A DNA stretch of 64,000 bases from Cocos nucifera (GCA_006176705.1 QRFJ01005001.1:1-64000), one strand, 5' to 3'. Counted from the stretch's first letter, positions 34,247 to 49,215 are shown. Notes: generated from the letters alone by a model not told the origin. Numbers and translations: made by a program.

Positions 34247-35797
34247 TGATAAACATCATAAATTCATTAATAAAAGTATTAATTTATTAATTAATTTATA
34301 TTAATTTTTAAAAATTATTAATCAATTTATATATAATTTTTGAAAAATTCATATTTTTATTAATTAAAAAATTAATTAAAAAAATAATAAAAATTAAAAA
34401 AATAAAATTTTACTATCAATAGAAAGAGCTCATTTTTTTGATCACAACGAAATAAATTTTAAGTAAAACGAAGCTAAAATGAAAAAGATATGAATTTTTA
34501 AAAATATAAAATAAATAAAAATTAAATAAAAAAAGAAAACGGCTCAGCCGACTCCGCAAGCCGAGCCATCAAAGCAGACTCAACAATTGAAGCCATCAGT
34601 CGGTCCACGATCTAGGCGTGGACCGCCAGCTCAGCAAATTCTGGCGAATCAGAAATTGCCACGTGGTGGACCTAGACCCCTTAAGGGTCTACAGAAATTT
34701 ATCGCGGCTCACAAGGGTAATTTAGTCTTTTTCATCTGACAACAATGGTGCTGATTGGTTGCGGTGTGTAGTGCGGCCGGTCCACGTGGTCCATGGGAAC
34801 AGTTATTGCACGATCGAATGGATGTGGTTGTTTGCGGTCAGGATCGAACGGTTGTGGTTGCTTTCGAATTTTATTCAGATGCAAACATCACGCGGATCAC
34901 CATCGGACGGCAGCGCTCGATCCAGGCAACGATCCGACAGTCGACGACGATCAAACTCTCAGGCGCATGATTTGCGGCCAGATTTCCTCCATCAAGCGCG
35001 ATCCAACGGTTAGAAATTAATCCAACCTGATCTGGGTTGATCTGCATCCGATTTTGATGATTTTTGGATCGTTGGATTTCTATTGAACGGCTGGATTTTA
35101 TCAGATTTATCAGAGTCATATCAGAGCTATTTTGATTCAAATTTTATCCAAATTTATTTGTATTTTGATGATTACAAAGGCTATTAGTCCCATATTGCCT
35201 TTAGAAAAAATTATCCAGCCCTCCTAGCTCTATAAAAAGGACCCCAGGCCATCAGAAATTAACATCTCCGATCAAGGTGAAGCTTTGGTATAGGACGAAG
35301 CCAGGCTGCTCGAAGCAACGAGTGCCGAGAAGAAGAGCCGAGCTTCTACACCATCTTTCTGCCAATGTCGATCCAAGATCAGAGATCAGGCTATTTTATT
35401 TTATTTTATTCTTTTTAAATTCTATGTATTTAAATTTTAAAATTTTAGTTAATAAAAATTTTATTTTTTTGCACTTTAATTTCTTGCTTTTTATTTTTAT
35501 TACAATTTAATTTCTGCACTTTAAATTATTGCTTTGCAAGTAGATGCTAAGATCTAACTAGTAGATCTTAGTACCAAGTTTAAATTCCTGCACTTTTTAA
35601 TTTTCACTTTTCCGACTTCACTTTTGATCCTAAAACTTTTTTTTTTCCTTTTAAAAATCAAAGATTTCAAATCTAAAATACTACCTTCCCTGTGGATTCG
35701 ATCCGACTCACTACTATCTACACATTTTCAATAATTTTAAGAAGTCGAATTAAACTGATAAACACGATGTGTTAACGACAACATCGCGTTCCTATCA
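34247..35797 (+). repeat. 3' LTR of D
   Basis: 1551 bp, TGATAAACATC to CCTATCA, matching 28685-30258. Confidence 0.94.
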
Positions 35798-37887
35798 GTT
35801 GGCTATAGCATGTTCATTATAGGAATTGGATCGCACCAAGATGGGACCTATAAACCTCGGTAGAGGAGTAGTCCTATGATGATCATAAGATCGAGTCCTA
35901 AAATCCATGGCCATGGTAGTGTGAAATAATAAAAAAAAGTTTCTATTGGGATTTTACATCAGACTCAAATCGAATGATTCATTCATATGATGGGTGTTGG
36001 GTTTGACGAGTTTACCTTAACCCTAATCCCGTCAGAGCTCATGATAGAAGAACCCATTCACATAGGTAGCTGCACCAAGAGGTTCGCTATTTGATTTTGA
36101 TGGATTGCCACCATATACTGCTCGATATCATTGGTGGATTTTGGGACCAACTAGAATTATCTTGATGATCAACGATTCTAATTGGATGAATCGGAAGAGT
36201 TCTGATCCATCGAAAGAAATTTTGATGATATCGATGATAGAGATCATGACATGTCCTATTACCATTTAGAATTGAATCTAACTGGGTCACATAAACAAGG
36301 GTTTGGATTTGGATATCTTCAATTGAGCTAATCCAGTTCGATTGATTTGGATTAGATCCAATTAGGTTCAACAAAATTGTGCTAGCATACGATTGAGCTT
36401 AACATTCTTCTTCTATAGTATTTTTGGATCGTCTCAACTGAGCCAAACTGGATTTGGCTCAACCAGAATCTTGTATGGGTTTGTCCTAGTCTGACTGAAA
36501 CTTGTCCAAATCAAAAAAGTCTTGTCCTAACCTGATCTAGGCTTGTTCTAATCCATCAGATGGAAATAGGACAAGACCTGCTAATTTGTGAAACTATTTG
36601 GACAAGACTTATTCGAAAACTCTATAGGGATTTATCTTGATCTGACTGGACCTTTTCCTAGCCTGATCAAGACTTGTCCTAAATCCCATAAGATGGGAAC
36701 AAGATAAGGGTTGTCTTTGCCAGATTAGGGCTTATCCTAAAATCATGAAATGAAATTTAGACAAGCCTCTTTCGAAAATTCTAGATGGATTTTTCTTGAT
36801 CTGACTGGACTGAGTCCTGGCGTGATCAAGGCTTGTTCTAACTTGGTTAGGACTTGACCTAATTTCATTTGATGGGACTTGAAAAATATTTTTCTTAATC
36901 CCATAAGATAGGAAGAGGATAAGGGTCAAATGTTGACATAGTATGCAAGAAAGAAGAGATATGGTGTGCGCCCCCTGGAATTTATCTGAGGGTGCATGTC
37001 CATATGGGATTTACATGAGGAATAAGGGGCACACACTCCCTTTGGCTGTGCACCCCATATGGATATGTATGGAGGTGTCCCATTCAAATCAAGTTTGAAT
37101 GGATCAAAAGTTTGAATAGTTCAAACTCTTGGGAGATAAGAGTTGTGCGCCAACTTAATCTTATCTCAAATTGTTCCACGCCATATCCCTTTATTTTTGT
37201 GCATCAAAAATCTAAAAAAAGGGGTATGGGGCATGGAGATCATGGGAGATCCTTCTGCTTGTTGGCTTTGGCCTATTCAAAGTCACATACAAAGGGACTC
37301 TTGGTTTGGTCTATAAATAAGGCCTTGCACAAGCTATTATGCATAAAAAATTCTCTACGACGAAGCTCTACCAAAATCTCCATCTCCATGCCCCTCTTTC
37401 AGATCTCTTCCTTTTCTCCAAGCCCAAGGGGTTGGACAAAACTCAGAGATCAAAGGTTGGTTCCTAATCCTGCAAAGACTGCGCAACTAGTTCCCGCATT
37501 GAGAGATGAAGGTGCTGCCATCGAGGATCGGTTCGAAGGCATTCACGATTGATTCTAGATCTGATCTTTGGAGATCAGATCTAGAAGGAGGAGACTTCTA
37601 GATCTGACTCGAGTGGATATCGATAGAGGTCGGATGCGTGCACGGTTCAATTAGAACCTCGGATCAGTCATCAGATCATCATAATGGATAAACAATTTAT
37701 CCGATCAGTTGATAATTATTATCACTATTTTTATTTTTATTTTACTTTTAATTTTAGATCAATCTAATCAGATCTGAAAACTCTCAGATCTTATCAGATC
37801 ATAAAAAAAGAATTCTAAAATTGTTTCACTACAAATCTAATCTAATCAGATACATCCTATGGTAGGAAAATTTTGATTTTTTCTTCA
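35798..37887 (+). repeat. 3' LTR of Copia C, second part
   Basis: GTTGG (duplication, 35798-35802), then GGCTATAGCATG-type sequence continuing the LTR interrupted at 28684. It ends TTTTTTCTTCA at 37887. TATA box at 37312-37319. Part of it after 36237 repeats 10377-12030. Confidence 0.9.
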
Positions 37888-38147
37888 CCCTAATCATGAC
37901 AAATGCCCTTTTCTCTAAGAACACCCATTCCTTGTCTGTTATCTCCTTTGGCCTATCTTTCAAGGCCGAATTCAATCTCATCTGAACCAATAGATCCTCC
38001 ATCCTAATCTTACACATCATGAAACTTCTCTTTCCATCAAACATCTTAAATCTTATCTTCAACCTGCTATTCTTCATGATCATACGAATCAAAAATAGCA
38101 AATAGATCAATCTAAAAAAAAATATCCTAACTACGAATGATGGACAG
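37888..38147 (-). pseudogene. Copia F gag N-terminus
   Basis: Minus strand. Starts near 38067 (MKNSRLKIRFKMFDGKR), followed by CKIRMEDLLVQMRLNSALKD, then ITDKEWVFLEKRAFVMIR. This is the conserved N-terminal part of plant Copia gag (the FDGK...LLVQ...AL segment). The gene is cut at 37888 by Copia C and upstream at 38147 by Copia B. The rest of gag and pol should lie left of the window. A different family from A/B/C, nearer the Tnt1-like group by its gag. Confidence 0.82.
38143..38147. repeat. Target duplication GACAG, left of B
   Basis: GACAG precedes B and is repeated at 49216-49220 after it; removing B joins the leader of F to its gag. Confidence 0.95.
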
Positions 38148-39470
38148 TGTTAGATATATGTGCTCTAGAAGCCAGAATTGGCTGACACTTGTAATACACT
38201 TCTAGGGGCAAAATTATAATTTTTACTACAATCAATAAAATGGGTTATTTTCTATCACATATGTGTATTTAGTGTCTGTGATACATCCTTTGAGTTAATG
38301 ATAATGATAATTCATATTTTCAAGAGTTGAAAATTTAAGACATGAATAATCATTATTAACTCATAAAATGCTCCCGACCATAGGATCATCATGAGGATGG
38401 TGATTGATCTGGAAGGTTGGTGTACAATCGCTTCTCTTTAGTAGATGAGTCTTGAGTCTACGGTGTGGAGACACCAGAGCGAGAGTACAGATACTCGTTA
38501 GAGAACGAGGGCACTGAGCGTGACCACCTCGAGTAGTCATTAGGGAGTCTACCTTCTCGTCAATGACTGACTCGATGCTGCAGTAGTGTGTCTGGTTCTT
38601 TGACCTGAGGTGCATCGGCAGTTCACCTTGAGGGTGTTATAGTTTGACTACACCATTACTCGGTCTCCTAGCCATATGGAACCCTGAGGTGTATGTTGGC
38701 TATAGCATGTTCATTGTAGGAACTGGATTGCATCAAGATGGAATCTATCTACCTCGGTGGTAGAGGAGCAGCCCTATGATGATCATGAGAATCAAGTCCA
38801 GAAGTCCATGGCCATGGCAGAGTGAAATAATAGAAAGAGTTTCTATTTAGATTTTCACATCGGACTTGAATCGAATGATTACATCATATGACAGAGACTA
38901 GGGTTTGACGAGTTCACCTTAACCCTAATCTGATCGGGGCTCAAGATAGAAGAACTTAATCACACAGGTAGCTGCACCAAGAGGTTCGCATTCAGCTCTG
39001 ATGGGTTGCCACCATATACTGCTAGGTGTCACTGGTGGATTTTGGGAGCAATTAGAATGATTTAGATGATCGATCATTCTAGCTGTTCGAATCAGAAGAG
39101 TTCTGATCCATCGAAAGGAGTTTCGATGATGTCGATGATAGAGATCATGACATATCCCATTACCATACAGAACTGAACCTAACTGGGTCACACAAACAAG
39201 GGTTTGAATCTGGTGATCATCAATTGAACTGATCTAGTTCAATTGATCTGAATGAGATTCAATTAGGTTCAAGGAAATCGTGCTAGCACTCGATTGAACC
39301 TAACGTTCTTCTTTTACTATCATAAATAAGTTGTCCTGACTGAGCCAAAGGAGTTTGTGCTCAATCAGAGGCCTTCATATGGTCTGACTGGAGGTTGTCC
39401 AAGTCAGAAAAGGTTGTCTTATTTTGTAAGACATTACCTGCCATTTTTGGTCACCTGCCATTTCTTGTTC

Positions 39471-39539
39471 TTTGACTTTGGTCAAAAGTCTACCTTTGAC
39501 TGGTCAAATGTTGACCATTGACACTTTGACTTTTGACCA
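39471..39539 (+). promoter_or_regulatory. W-box core cluster in Copia B LTR
   Basis: Eight TTGAC cores on the two strands in 69 bp, including TTGACC and TTGACT full W-boxes, some arranged as TTTGACTGGTCAAA. About 310 bp upstream of the TATA box. The 3' LTR has the first part at 47611-47668. Confidence 0.65.
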
Positions 39540-39845
39540 CATGTCATGCACCTATTGGAGAGCTGGTGGGGGCCTGTCCCCCTGCCAGAACCTGGCAAGG
39601 AAGAGGGCGCACGCCACCCTTGGCGTGTGCCCAAGTTGGAGGCGCCTAGGAGTCCTTGTTGGACAAGGACTCCATCTCCTTTTTGGATTCCAATTAGAGT
39701 TCTCCTAAGAACCAACTTTGACTGGTCTTAGGCGCCCTCTAAGGAGGAATCCAGGGGACTCTATTCCCACCAATCAGATTTAGATCTGATTTCACAAAGA
39801 GTTGTGATTGGTTGGGAAAAAGAGAAGTTGGATCACAGAATAGTC

Positions 39846-39853
39846 TATAAATA
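39846..39853 (+). promoter_or_regulatory. TATA box of Copia B 5' LTR
   Basis: TATAAATA in GTCTATAAATAAGACCC. The 3' LTR has a shortened CTATAATAAG. Confidence 0.78.
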
Positions 39854-40439
39854 AGACCCTGCGCCCAACTCAGATTATATGATTATATGATTGAGAATTG
39901 AAATTCCCATGCCCCAAGGCTGCCTCTCCCCTCTTCCTCCATGCCAAACCACCTTCTCCCTCTCCTCTCCACGTCCAAAAGGAGTTTTGGATTCTTGGTT
40001 GGTGCGATTCAGATCAAAGAAAGGCGATCAAAAGCTAAGAAGGCTGCACTGCTGCAAAGGACGACTGCTGATCTTCAAAAGGAGTTTTGAAGATCCTCCA
40101 GATCAGATCCAGATCTAATTTTTGGAGATGTGATAGAGAAGAAGAGGATCTCCAGATCCAACCCGAGTGGATACCGGTAGAGGCCAGGCACTTGCGTGGC
40201 TAGATCCAGAACCTTCCGCTGCATACAGGATCATCAACGGGTAATAGGATTACCCAAATCAAGGTAAATTAAATTTGATTTAATTTATCTAATTTTATTT
40301 TATTTATTAAAATAATAAGAATTAGATCTAAAATATCTCAGATCTGATTAGATCAAAGAAAAAAATTTTTGAAATATATCTCTTGATCTGATCAGATCTG
40401 AACGAACCTGGATCCGGGAAATCAGGATTTTCCTTCAAC

Positions 40440-40451
40440 TGGTATCAGAGC
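40440..40451 (+). other. Primer-binding site of Copia B
   Basis: TGGTATCAGAGC two bases inside the 5' LTR, exact tRNA-Met type. Confidence 0.95.
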
Positions 40452-41519
40452 CAAGGTTCTAAAAGTATTTAGATCTAATTTTAAATTTATTTTAATTAAA
40501 AAATAAGTGATTTTAGATGTCACATGAGATGTGATCAGATCTGAAAATCAGAAAAAATTAAAATTAAATGATTTGGATCTAAGATTAGAAAATATGCATG
40601 ACTAGTTCTAAAATAGAATAGTTCTATAGAATAGTCTTGCATGTTTTTGATTTAATCTTGATTAAATCATATTTTAGATCTATTTATTTACTATTTTTTG
40701 ATATTATAATGGTTATAATAACATCTAAAAAATAGCAAATAAAAATTATTTAATTTTAAACATATCATATGAGATATGATTGATGCATGTCTAGACTAGT
40801 TGTAGAATAGTTCTACATAATTATCTAGATTAGAATTTATTTTGATTAGATCAATTTAAATCTAATTTTTTAGATTATTATGAGATAATTTAGATCTGAA
40901 AAATATGCATGATTCGATACATGAGATGTATGCAAAATATGCCATGATTAGATCTAATTTGTATATGAGATATATGATATAGATCTAAAACTATTTTGTA
41001 GTATTGCATGTTCCTGATTAAGGCGTTCCTCTTGGCCGTCCGGTCATAAGAACGAAGAAGGGTTTAAAGGCCCTCTCTTTCCCATTCGATGGGGTGTTCT
41101 TATGATGTGTAGGGGTGCTGCGTGTTCGTCCTTAATCAGAAACCCAAAACTTACTTTCTGCAAAACCCTAGATCCTGAAACCCTAGGATTTATTGTGCAT
41201 ATTTTGTTTATGAACCCTACTTAATTAAGAATTAAGATTATGGAATATTAATTAGGTCTAAAATTGAGAATTTCAGATCTAAGACATATTCATAATACTG
41301 GGTTCGGGCTTGGGTAGCTCAATTAGGTCTAAGCGGTTGATCAAACCGAATCAAGAGTTGGTTAGATGGGATCAACAATGCTTAAATTGACCAGCCTAAT
41401 AGGATTAAGTCTGGGTCAAGATCGAGTCACGATCAAGCAAGACCTAATTAGGCTCAGAGGTTAGAGTCTGGATTGTAGGCTAACCCAATTGGTTCTGACT
41501 CAACAATTTGGTGTCTAAG
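40452..41519 (+). other. Leader of Copia B up to candidate donor
   Basis: Non-coding. Holds the block at about 40990-41190 that is best conserved among A, B and C, with CATTCGATGGGGTG and AACCCTAGATCCTG. Confidence 0.75.
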
Positions 41520-42310
41520 GTAAGTTTGGCACATACGACCGACTGGTTTTTAATTGGAAGCTACTCGACCTGAATGCGTTCTTGTACGAGTTAATGGCAT
41601 ATTCCTTCCACCGGTCTCACTTACCTGGCCATATCTGTTGACACAGTTCTGATCTGAGGTGGTCAATAATCCGAGCTAACCCATGCCACTAGGTTAGTCA
41701 TAATTGTTATGACTATGACCAAGTCTAGTTTAATGAGACCTGAATCAATTCTCCCTAAGAAAAGATTAAGTCTGAGGTCTTCCACCATTGTAGATGTGCG
41801 GGCCCTTCCCGGGGTTGATTGTTCTCGGCTGGATACAGTGGCTCAGTTGCACCGGGAAGATGCAACCATGTCTATTAGGCATTGGATGCTATGGGCTGGA
41901 GGATGAGTTGGGCTCAATATTTCGGATACGGTGAGAGACTCAATTAGGAACCCAGTCTATGCAAATGGTGGGTCTGACTTAACTAAGGAGTGGATCAATA
42001 TTTCGGATACGGTGAGATTCATGAATTAGAGACCAAGTTTGGGTGCACCATGATTAGAGAATCATTGAACAAGAGTTGTTCACTCATTGGCTAACCCATC
42101 ACCAATAACTGTTAGGTGAGGTGATGAGTCAGTTGGTGAGACCGCACCACCCACTAGAAATCATTAATCATGGAGATTTTCGCATCTCTACAGAGGGAGT
42201 GTAGGGATCCGAGAAAATAGTGGGAGCTAATTTGTTTAAAAATAAAATCCCTAAACAAATTGGTCAAGTCAAAATTACAGTATCTAACTAGAATCTTTGA
42301 CTCTCTACAG
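41520..42310 (+). other. Candidate intron in the leader of Copia B
   Basis: Donor GTCTAAG|GTAAGT, branch-like CTAAC at 42284-42288 and TTTGACTCTCTACAG ending at 42310, four bases before the gag ATG. Branch-to-acceptor spacing is 23 nt, which is normal for plants. Removing it would shorten the leader by 791 nt. All signals recur in A and C. Evidence is sequence only. Confidence 0.6.
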
Positions 42311-42314
42311 GAAA

Positions 42315-43160
42315 ATGTCTGCGTCCAACCCATTGGCACGTATCCTGGACACACATAGACTGACTGGACCCAATTATAAAGATTGGCTCAGGAACTACAA
42401 AATTAGTTTTGGGTTCGAGAAGTTAACCCATGTTTTGGACCAGGACCCTCCCACCTTACCAGCCCGTCCATCCATTGAACAGAGAGCGTCTCTGGAAAAA
42501 TGGATAGACGAAGATAATAAGGCCAGATATTACATGTTGGGCTCGATGTCTGATGAGCTCCAGCGCCAACATGAAGATATCGGGACTGCTCGCCAAATGT
42601 TGGCTCACCTGCAGGAGATGTTTGGTGAACAGAGTCGCGCAGCCAAATATCAAGTCACGAAATGACTTTTTAAGGCTAAGATGCGTGATGGGCAGTCAGT
42701 CCAAGATCACTGTCTGACAATGATCAAGGACATGGAAGAGCTTGAGAAGCTCGGTGTGAAGTTAGACTTGGACTGCAGAATGATATTATTCTGCAATCCT
42801 TGACTGATGCATATGGGCAATTCATCATGAATTACCACATGCATAAACTTCAAAATTCCTTGGCCGAATTAATGAATATGCTGGTTACCGCTGAGCTTTC
42901 TATGAAAGGTTCTAAAGGCTCAGTTCTTGCTATGGAACGGACTTCTTCCAAAAGAAAGTCTTATGGAAAGAAAAAGAAGTCTGTGAAAAAGCAAAAGGTG
43001 GAAGGATCAAAGAAGAAGAAGGCAGAGCCGAAGAAAAAGGCCGATGTCAAAGGAAAGTGTTTCCATTGCAACAGCGACGGCCATTGGAAGCGGAACTGCC
43101 CTACTTACCTGGCCACCCTGAAGAACAAGAAGGAAGGTCCTTCTGGAGGTATGCTCGTTA
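42315..43160 (+). pseudogene. Copia B gag
   Basis: MSASNPLARILDTHRL start, then GPNYKDWLRNYKI, DELQRQHEDIGTARQMLAHL and FGEQSRAAKYQVTK. A TGA at 42661-42663 stops it, and a one-base loss near 42780 changes frame. The frame from 42800 continues with QFIMNYHMHKLQNSLAEL, a lysine-rich stretch and the zinc knuckle CFHCNSDGHWKRNC. A at the same place reads CAA instead of TGA. Gag would assemble the particle and bind RNA. Confidence 0.92.
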
Positions 43161-43462
43161 TTGAGTCTAACCTTACGGTTTCTTCTGCATCCAGTTGGGT
43201 GCTTGACTCTGGTTCTAGTGCTCATCTGTGCACTTCTATGCAGGGTCTTGAGGATAGCAGGAGGCTGAGGGATGGAGACATGATCCTACGCATCGGTAAT
43301 GGAGCAAGAGTTGCTGCAGTAGCCGTGGGAACATACCCTCTTCGATTACCATCTGGTTTAGACTTAGTTTTGAAAGACTGTTATTATGTGCCTGCAGCTA
43401 GCAGGAATTTGATTTCTGTTTCATGCTTAGCACAAGAAGGCTTATGTGATTACCTTCTTTAA
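43161..43462 (+). pseudogene. Copia B aspartic protease
   Basis: Same frame as the zinc knuckle. Active-site WVLDSGSSAHLC keeps Asp-Ser-Gly. The flap and end are RIGNGARVAAVAVGTYPLRL and DLVLKDCYYVPAASRNLISV. A one-base insertion at about 43441 (relative to A) ends the frame before the pre-integrase part. Confidence 0.9.
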
Positions 43463-44640
43463 GGACCATTGTAACATTCTTTATGAAAGAAATAAAATTG
43501 CAAATGGTTTCCTTATTAATGGTCTTTATCAGCTACATATTGATGTACCTATTCTAACTATCGAGCAAAACGTGAATGCCAAACGACCTAGGGATAGTCC
43601 AAATGACAGATATCTATGGCACCTGAGATTAGGTCATATAGCAGAAGATAGGATCAACAAATTGGAGAAAAATGGGCTATTGAGTCCATTGACTTCCGAG
43701 TCATATCCAACTTGTGAATCTTGTCTTCAAGGCAAAATGACTAAACTCCCTTTTGTTGGACATGGGGAGAGGGCCACAGATCTCCTTGCCCTAGTACATA
43801 CTGATGTGTGCGGCCCATTTGATGTGCCGGCTAGAGGCAATTTTGTCTACTTCATTACCTTTACCGATGATCTGTCTAGGTATGGGTATGTGTATCTTAT
43901 GAGACACAAGTCTGAAGCTTTTGAAAAGTTCAAAGAATTCAGACATGAAGTAGAAAAACAAACTGAAAAACCCATTAAGGTTCTTCGATCAGATCGAGGA
44001 GGTGAATACCTTAGCCGGGAATTCCTAGACTATCTTAAGGAAAAATGGCATAGTCTCTCAATGGACTCCACCAGGAACACCTCAACTCAACGGGGTTTCA
44101 GAATGGAGAAATCGGACTCTATTGGATATGGTTCGATCCATGATGAGCTTCACAGACCTCCCTGATTTTCTTTGGGGACACTCATTGTTAACTTCAATTT
44201 ATCTACTGAATAGGGTTCCCTCTAAAACCGTTCCTACCACACCGTATGAGATATGGCACGGTAAGAAACCAAGTCTGAGTCATCTCAGAATTTGGGGTTG
44301 TCCGGCTCATGTCAAAAGACAACAAGCGGACAAGTTAGAGTTTAGGTCCTTTAGAGCTCGATTCATAGGATATCCTAAAGAGTCATTAGGATACTATTTC
44401 TACATTCCAGAAGACCACAATGTGATTGTGAGTCGACATGCCATCTTTCTTGAAAAATAGTTTATTCAAGATAGCGGCATTGGAAAGCAGATTAAGCTTG
44501 ATGAGAAAGTCTCACAAGTACAACGAGCTAAGGACCAATTGGAACCAAATCAGGTTGAGCCAATAAGAACACTACCTCCTCCACCTCGTAGATCGGAAAG
44601 AGTTTTCCCGTCCCCCTGAAAGATACTTAGGTATTATTTC
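43446..44640 (+). pseudogene. Copia B integrase
   Basis: The frame to 44165 has the HHCC segment (LWHLRLGHI, CESCLQGKMTKL) and two catalytic aspartates (HTDVCGPF and TFTDDLSRYG). One extra A near 44045 shifts the frame. The third acidic residue follows in QLNGVSEWRNRTLLDMVRSM. From 44122 the frame holds DFLWGHSLLTSIYLLNRVPS and LRIWGCPAHVK, up to FLEK and a TAG at 44458-44460. The sequence past TAG (FIQDSGIGKQIKLDEKV) is plainly still coding in type. A further one-base change near 44602 follows. Confidence 0.9.
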
Positions 44641-44657
44641 AGAGGAAGTAGAGGAAA

Positions 44658-46266
44658 ATGTTCCTCGTAGGTAATGGTGCTCATGGTGATGATCCCAAAA
44701 CCTACAACGAGGCGATATCAGATATCGACTCCGAGAAATGGCTAGAGGCAATGCAGTCAGAAATTGACTCGATGCACTCAAACCAAGTCTGGACCTTGGT
44801 AGATCCACCAGAAGGTATAGTACCTATTGGGTGTAAATGGATCTTCAAGAGAAAGATTGGTGCAGATGGGAATGTGGAGACATTCAAGGCTAGACTAGTG
44901 GCAAAAGGTTATAGTCAACGTGCGAAGGCATTGACTATCAGGATACCTTTTCCCCAGTGGCTATGCTAAAATCCATCCGCACATTGCTTGCCGTTGCAGC
45001 CTATTTCGATTATGAAATATGGCAAATGGACGTGAAAACGGCATTCTTAAATGGATATCTTGAGGAAGATATCTATATGGAACAGCCGCTAGGTTTCACA
45101 TCCAGTGATACTGATCACAAGGTTTGCAAGCTGCAAAGGTCCATATATGGACTTAAGCAAGCATCTCGGAGCTGGAACACTCGTTTCAATGATGTGATCA
45201 AAAAGTTTGGTTTCATCAAAAATGAAGAGGAACCATGTGTTTTCAAAAAGGGTCAGTGGGAGCGCTGTTGTCTTCCTCGTATTGTACGTGGATGACATCC
45301 TCCTTATTGGGAATGATATTCCCATGATTGACAACAGTCAAATTATGGTTGTCCAAGGAATTCTCCATGAAAGACCTAGGTGAAGCATCCTTTATTCTAG
45401 GAATTAAGGTCTATAGGGATAGACCGAATAGGATGCTAGGACTTTCACAGAAGATGTACATAGAGAAAGTACTAAAGAGGTTTAGTATGGAAAACTCTAA
45501 GAGGGGATTAATACCCTTCAGACATGGTATTCATCTTTCCAAGAAGATGTGCCCCAGCACACCTGAGGAAATAGAACGCATGAGCAAGATCCCTTATGCT
45601 TCTGCAATAGGGAGCCTCATGTATGCCATGCTATGTACACGACCTGATATAGCCCATGCTGTGAGTGTCACAAGCAGATATCAGTCAAATCCAGGTGAAG
45701 AACACTGGACTTCTGTGAAATGTATCCTTAAGTACTTGAGAAGAACTAAGGATATGATGCTGGTCTTTGGTAATGGAGAACTCCAAGTCCAGGGATACAC
45801 AGACTCGGATTTCATGTCCGATATAGATGATCGAAAGTCGACATCTGGGAGTCTGTTTGTGTGCAATGGTGGTGCTGTCAGCTGGAAGAGTTCCAAGCAA
45901 ACGGTGATAGCAGATTCCACCATGGAAGCAGAATATATCGCTGCATCAGAGGCTGCGAAGGAAGCATTCTGGTACAAGAAGTTTGCTGCAGAAATTGGAG
46001 TAATGCCATCAGATGCCATTCCTCTATACTGCGACAACAATGGCGCCATAGCCCTTGCTAAGGAGCCGAGGTCTCACCAGAAATCCAAGCATATTGAGCG
46101 GCGATACCACCTCATCCGCGATTACCTCGAGAAGGGTTACGTCGAGGTCAAGAGAGTCAACTCCACAGATAATGTGGCAGACCCACTTACAAAGCCGTTG
46201 GGCCAGCAGAAGATCGAAGCCCACCTTGAGAAGATGGGACTTAGACTTGTAGCCAATTGGCTTTAG
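44658..46266 (+). pseudogene. Copia B reverse transcriptase and RNase H
   Basis: Three overlapping frames. The first to about 44920 has GCKWIFKRKIGADGNVETFK. A two-base insertion then shifts to 44957-45295, with QMDVKTAFLNGYLEEDIYME and LQRSIYGLKQASRSWN. Further one-base changes near 45250 and 45325 surround the YVDD motif. From 45328 to 46266 the frame is open for 312 codons: FILGIKVYRD, GSLMYAMLCTRPDIAHA, then a complete RNase H with acidic residues in GYTDSDFMSDIDD, STMEAEYIAAS, YCDNNGAIALA and NVADPLTKPLG. It ends EKMGLRLVANWL. Confidence 0.93.
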
Positions 46267-46269
46267 GAC

Positions 46270-46279
46270 AAGTGGGAGA
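46270..46279 (+). other. Polypurine tract of Copia B
   Basis: AAGTGGGAGA just before the 3' LTR. Confidence 0.85.
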
Positions 46280-46280
46280 T

Positions 46281-49215
<2,935 letters not shown>

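Larger units (their letters stand above)
38148..40437 (+). repeat. 5' LTR of Copia B
   Basis: 2290 bp, TGTTAGATATATG to TTTTCCTTCA. Carries the W-box cluster and a TATA box. Open frames inside (for example 84 codons at 38361-38615 on the minus strand) recur in every LTR of the family and show no protein signature. Confidence 0.96.

Noticed and set aside
34755..35140. Overlapping open frames in D's LTRs (also 29119-29596)
   Set aside because: Lie in U3 of the LTRs on both strands, GC-richer only locally; no known domain.
38361..38615. 84-codon frame found in several LTRs (also 8451-8705 and 46494-46748)
   Set aside because: It recurs because the LTRs are homologous. Frame differences between copies include ordinary substitutions, and no protein signature is visible.
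41709..41906. Small leader frame similar in A (5137-5340) and B
   Set aside because: The two diverge by a frameshift midway and the frame lies inside the candidate intron, so a product is unlikely.
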